Under the pieces are notes generated by a model that ran no database searches, was not told the origin of the DNA, and was given only the letters and a program-made list of their open reading frames with translations. From an uncultured Ruminococcus sp. (GTDB taxonomy: Bacteria; Bacillota; Clostridia; Oscillospirales; Acutalibacteraceae), in the NCBI GenBank assembly GCA_902773065.1, contig CACYDD010000124.1, positions 1 through 10,025 on the forward strand: DNA of 10,025 nucleotides, given 5' to 3'. The position numbers were made by a program, and so were the translations under genes. Below are positions 6,823 to 10,025 of this stretch, one piece after another; the stretch's first letter is position 1, and every line of letters begins with the position of its first letter.

Positions 6823-7037
6823 ACGGCTGTGAAGAGAAAAAGAGCAGAACCGTCATTCAAGAGAGGGGAGCAATGGTGTGATATCCCTATGACAAGGCTG
6901 CTTGGGCTGACTCGGAGCTTCTGCGTAAAACGCAGCGTCTGACCTCGTTACGGTCTTTGAGAGGTATGCGGTTTTCCGTATGCAATTTGGGTGGTAACAC
7001 GGATTCTTTCGTCCCATGGGTGAAAGGATTCGTTTTT
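6823..7037 (+). promoter_or_regulatory. T-box riboswitch leader controlling alaS (tRNA-Ala sensing)
   Basis: This leader should bind uncharged tRNA-Ala and then let transcription continue into alaS. Stem I has the AG-rich AGAGAG (6860-6865) and an apical hairpin GGGA (6866-6869)/TCCC (6884-6887) around GGTGTG (6875-6880). Stem III is 6965-6982 with a TTTT loop. The T-box motif AATTTGGGTGGTAACACGG lies at 6984-7002. The antiterminator pairs TGGG (6988-6991) with CCCA (7013-7016), and ACGG (6999-7002) with TCGT (7009-7012), around a 7-base bulge TGGTAAC (6992-6998). The TGGT of the bulge fits the ACCA end of tRNA-Ala. The alanine specifier is not settled: GCT at 6906-6908 or 6917-6919, or GCA at 6932-6934, are candidates. 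The bulge reads AAC where the usual T-box has ACC. The 5' edge of the leader is approximate. Confidence 0.9.
6999..7037 (+). terminator. Attenuator terminator of the alaS T-box
   Basis: Bases 6999-7014 pair with 7018-7033, including G-T pairs, around a CAT loop, and run into TTTTT at 7033-7037. The left arm contains the ACGG and TCGTCCC segments that also form the antiterminator (6988-7016), so the two structures exclude each other. This is the expected switch: terminator when tRNA-Ala is charged, read-through when it is uncharged. Confidence 0.88.
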
Positions 7038-7077
7038 ATTATATCCAAAATTAAATTTAACAAAAAGGTGATTGAAA

Positions 7078-9705
7078 ATGCAATGGACAGGACTTAATGA
7101 ACTCAGAGAAAAATATCTTTCTTTTTTTGAATCAAAGGGACATCTCAGACTTCCGAGCTTTCCGCTGATTCCGAGAGATGACAAGAGCCTTCTCCTGATT
7201 AATTCGGGTATGGCACCGATGAAAAAATACTTTACAGGCGAGGTAACACCTCCGAGAAAGAGAGTGACAACCTGTCAGAAATGTATCCGTACTCCCGATA
7301 TCGAAAGAGTCGGTATTACGGCACGTCACGGTACATTTTTTGAAATGCTCGGAAATTTCTCGTTTGGTGATTATTTCAAGCATGAGGCTACTTCATGGGC
7401 ATGGGAGTTCTGTACTGATGTTCTTGATTTGCCTGTTGATAAGATCTGGGTATCGATCTATGAGAATGATGATGAAGCATTTAAGATCTGGACAGAAGAA
7501 GTCGGCGTTTCACCTGACCGCATTGTAAGACTTGGCAAGGAAGATAACTTCTGGGAACATGGGGAAGGTCCGTGCGGTCCGTGTTCGGAGCTGTATTTTG
7601 ACAGAGGAGAAAAATATGGCTGCGGCAAGCTGACCTGCGGTGTTGGCTGCGACTGCGACAGATATGTTGAATTCTGGAATAATGTATTTACACAGTTTGA
7701 TAATGACGGCAAAGGAAATTATACACCGCTTGATCACCCGAATATCGATACGGGTATGGGTCTTGAAAGACTTGCCTGCATCATGCAGGGAGTGGATAAT
7801 CTTTTCCTTGTTGATACTGTCCAGAACATCATGAAGAAAATTACAGAGCTTGTTGGTGTCAAATACGGCGACAGTGAAAGAACAGATGTATCTCTGCGTG
7901 TTATTACAGATCACATTCGCAGTGTTACATTTATGATCGGTGACGGTGTAACTCCATCCAACGAGGGCAGAGGTTATGTTCTGCGCAGACTTCTCAGAAG
8001 AGCGGCACGTCACGGCAGACTGTTAGGCGTAAGCGACCCGTTCCTCTATAAGGTTGTTGATACAGTTATTGCTGAGGATCCGGCTTATCCTGAACTCTCA
8101 GAAAAACGTGAAATTATTATTAATTTCATCAAAAACGAAGAAGAAGCTTTTGGCAGAACACTGGATCAGGGTTTCGCACTGCTGGATGAAATAATAGAAA
8201 AGTCGGAAATCAACCGCATTATGGGTGCAGATGCTTTCAGGCTTAATGATACCTTCGGTTTCCCGATTGACCTTATAAAGGAAATTGCAGCGGAAAAGGG
8301 CATGACGGTTGATATTGAGGGTTATGACAAGCTTCTTGCAGAACAGAAGAAAAGAGCAAAAGAAGCAAGAAAGAAAACCGATACAGAGGCATGGCTCAGC
8401 GATGCGGTTGATTTCAGCGGAATTACTAAAACAGAATTTGTCGGATATACTGACCTGAAAGCCGATTCAAAAATTCTTGCAATCGTGAAAGACGGCGAAA
8501 AGGTTTCGTTCGGCGGCACAGGTGACAATGTGGTTATTGTTCTTGACAAAACACCGTTCTATGCAGAAAGCGGCGGACAGATCGGTGATATCGGAACAAT
8601 TAAAACAGCTAATGCTGAAATAAAAGTTCTGGATACTGTTAAGGATAATAACGGAATTTATATGCACCGCTGCGAAATTACAGACGGTATTGCAGAAACA
8701 GATACTAGTGCGGTTGCCCAGGTTGATGAGGAAACACGCTATGCTATTATGCGTAATCATACAGCGGCTCACCTGTTGCAGGCAGCTCTGCGTCAGGTTC
8801 TCGGTAACCATGTGGAACAGGCAGGTCAGCTTGTAACAGCGGATAAACTGCGTTTTGACTTTACACATTTTTCCGCACTAACCCCAGAGGAACTGAAAAA
8901 GGTAGAAAGCCTTGTGAATGAGGAAATTTTCAAGGGTATTGATGTCATTACAAAGGAAATGGCAATCGATGAGGCGAAAAAGCTGGGTGCAATGGCACTG
9001 TTCGGAGAAAAGTACGGCGATGTTGTAAGAGTCGTTATGGTAGATGAATTCTCAAAGGAATTTTGTGGCGGTACTCATATTGAAAACACTGCAAAAATCG
9101 GACTTTTCCGTATCCTCGGCGAAAATTCAGTTGCCGCAGGTGTAAGAAGAATCGAAGCCGTTACAGGTAAGGGCGTTCTTGCATTTATGGACGAAATTTC
9201 GGATATTATTACAAAATCCATGAAGCTGTTCAAAGCAAATGCCATTGGCAATTTCCTTGCTGTCGGTGAAAAAGTGATGGAAGAAATGAAAGCAAAGGAC
9301 AAAGAAATCGAAGCACTTACGGCAAAACTTTCATCACAGGGCGTAGAGAATATGCTGGCAGGTGCTGTGACGGTCAATGGAATCCGTATTGCAAGCGGAA
9401 AATTTGTTGGTACAAATACAGCCACTTTGAAAACCATGACTGACAGAGTTCTTGAAATTGCACCGGACTGTGTTGCAGTCATGTTCGGCGTTGACGGAGA
9501 AAAGGCAAATATCTCCGTTGCAAGCGGTAAAGAGGCACAAAAGAAAGGTGCACATTCAGGTAAAATCGTCAAGGCGGTAGCAGAGCTTGTCGGCGGAAAG
9601 GGCGGCGGAAAGCCGGAAAGAGCAATGGCAGGTGTCGGTGATATTTCAGGAATCGACAATGCACTGATAAAGGTGGAAGAAATTGTCTCCGCTAACCTGA
9701 AATAA
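7078..9705 (+). CDS. alaS: Alanyl-tRNA synthetase
   Basis: This 875-residue class II enzyme charges tRNA-Ala with alanine in the cytoplasm and edits mischarged Ser/Gly. It is full length (the E. coli protein is 876). The N-terminal catalytic domain shows the motif 2 region RHGTFFEMLGNFSFGDYF and motif 3 GMGLERL (226-232). A Cys-rich stretch with Cys 182, 187, 191 and 193 precedes DRYVEFWNNVFTQF, a form I associate with many Clostridia enzymes. The editing domain has the metal ligands His561 and His565 (HTAAH), Cys663 and His667 (CGGTH). The C-terminal C-Ala domain ends with the Gly-rich GGKGGGKPE from 839. ATG at 7078 was chosen for its AAGGTGA site (7065-7071) and the usual MQWTGLNELR opening. 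An in-frame TTG at 7072 lies next to the ribosome site and is unlikely. Expression is set by the T-box leader upstream. Confidence 0.98.
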   Translation: MQWTGLNELREKYLSFFESKGHLRLPSFPLIPRDDKSLLLINSGMAPMKKYFTGEVTPPRKRVTTCQKCIRTPDIERVGITARHGTFFEMLGNFSFGDYFKHEATSWAWEFCTDVLDLPVDKIWVSIYENDDEAFKIWTEEVGVSPDRIVRLGKEDNFWEHGEGPCGPCSELYFDRGEKYGCGKLTCGVGCDCDRYVEFWNNVFTQFDNDGKGNYTPLDHPNIDTGMGLERLACIMQGVDNLFLVDTVQNIMKKITELVGVKYGDSERTDVSLRVITDHIRSVTFMIGDGVTPSNEGRGYVLRRLLRRAARHGRLLGVSDPFLYKVVDTVIAEDPAYPELSEKREIIINFIKNEEEAFGRTLDQGFALLDEIIEKSEINRIMGADAFRLNDTFGFPIDLIKEIAAEKGMTVDIEGYDKLLAEQKKRAKEARKKTDTEAWLSDAVDFSGITKTEFVGYTDLKADSKILAIVKDGEKVSFGGTGDNVVIVLDKTPFYAESGGQIGDIGTIKTANAEIKVLDTVKDNNGIYMHRCEITDGIAETDTSAVAQVDEETRYAIMRNHTAAHLLQAALRQVLGNHVEQAGQLVTADKLRFDFTHFSALTPEELKKVESLVNEEIFKGIDVITKEMAIDEAKKLGAMALFGEKYGDVVRVVMVDEFSKEFCGGTHIENTAKIGLFRILGENSVAAGVRRIEAVTGKGVLAFMDEISDIITKSMKLFKANAIGNFLAVGEKVMEEMKAKDKEIEALTAKLSSQGVENMLAGAVTVNGIRIASGKFVGTNTATLKTMTDRVLEIAPDCVAVMFGVDGEKANISVASGKEAQKKGAHSGKIVKAVAELVGGKGGGKPERAMAGVGDISGIDNALIKVEEIVSANLK

Positions 9706-9777
9706 GGAAAAAATCTGAGTTTGCATAATTGATTAGACAATCCTGCAAAAATGTTTATCTGATTTTATAAATTAAAC

Positions 9778-9807
9778 TTGACAAATGCGTGGCTTATGAT
9801 GTATTAT
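9778..9807 (+). promoter_or_regulatory. Promoter of pckA
   Basis: TTGACA (9778-9783) is followed 18 bases later by TATTAT (9802-9807). The start would be near 9814, giving a short leader with AAAAGGAG at 9826-9833 before ATG 9841. The rest of the gap after alaS (9706-9777) is AT-rich and shows no clear terminator hairpin. Confidence 0.7.
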
Positions 9808-9840
9808 ATAAGTGTATTTTTGTAGAAAAGGAGTAATTTT

Positions 9841-10025
9841 ATGTCAAACGTTGATATCAGTAAGTATGGCATTACAGACGTGAAGGAGATTGTTTACAAT
9901 CCTTCATACGAAGTGCTTTTCAAAGACGAAACCGATCCGTCTCTTGAGGGCTACGAAAAAGGTCAGGAAACAGAACTTGGCGCAGTGAATGTTATGACAG
10001 GTATTTATACCGGTCGTTCACCTAA
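9841..10025 (+). CDS. pckA: Phosphoenolpyruvate carboxykinase (ATP), N-terminal part, cut by the window end
   Basis: The last 185 bases encode 61 codons, beginning MSNVDISKYGITD and ending GIYTGRSP, with no stop before the edge. The blocks SKYGI, EIVYNPSY, LEGYEKG and TGIYTGRSP match the N-terminus of ATP-dependent PEP carboxykinase, where TGRSP is a conserved substrate-site motif. The enzyme interconverts oxaloacetate + ATP and PEP + CO2 + ADP. In anaerobic fermenters of this type it often runs toward oxaloacetate (family knowledge, not shown here). It has its own promoter at 9778-9807 and AAAAGGAG at 9826-9833. The remaining roughly 470 residues lie outside the window. Confidence 0.92.
   Translation, partial: MSNVDISKYGITDVKEIVYNPSYEVLFKDETDPSLEGYEKGQETELGAVNVMTGIYTGRSP

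Noticed and set aside
7072..7077. TTG at 7072 as the alaS start
   Set aside because: It lies immediately after the ribosome site AAGGTGA. ATG 7078 has proper spacing and gives the usual N-terminus.

Overview
The window looks like chromosome of a spore-forming or formerly spore-forming Clostridia bacterium, most likely a Ruminococcus-type Oscillospiraceae member. This is inferred from moderately low GC, strong AGGAGG-type ribosome binding sites, TTGACA/TATAAT promoters, a SpoVAD protein, a T-box leader in front of alaS, and an ATP-type PEP carboxykinase gene. All eight genes are on the + strand. No tRNA, rRNA, CRISPR array, insertion sequence or prophage gene was seen.

Region 1 (1-4056): a hairpin terminator of an upstream gene (5-30) is followed almost directly by an ABC-2 type export cassette. 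It has an ATPase whose 5' end lacks a convincing start, then two related permeases with overlapping reading frames, then 22 bases later an EFR1-type flavodoxin/two-[4Fe-4S] ferredoxin protein. The four genes read as one transcription unit, but no promoter is visible between the terminator and the ATPase.

Region 2 (4057-5290): a complete spoVAD stands alone, without spoVAC or spoVAE next to it. Behind it lies a noncoding hairpin built from heptanucleotide repeats (about 5136-5212), and then a promoter.

Region 3 (5234-6754): a clear promoter drives a two-gene unit. The first gene encodes a RelQ-type small alarmone synthetase. Twelve bases later comes a 2H (LigT-like) phosphoesterase with two HxT motifs. 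The pairing of an alarmone-making enzyme with a 2H phosphoesterase is the most interesting functional link in the window, although its meaning is not established.

Region 4 (6755-10025): a perfect-consensus promoter precedes a T-box leader with stem III, antiterminator and terminator, which controls alaS (875-residue alanyl-tRNA synthetase). A further promoter precedes the first 61 codons of pckA, cut by the window end.

The window is mostly housekeeping and accessory-metabolism DNA. I do not see a clearly new multi-gene system. The points most worth a second look are the heptad-repeat hairpin, the synthetase/2H pair, the solitary spoVAD, and the eroded 5' end of the ABC ATPase gene.
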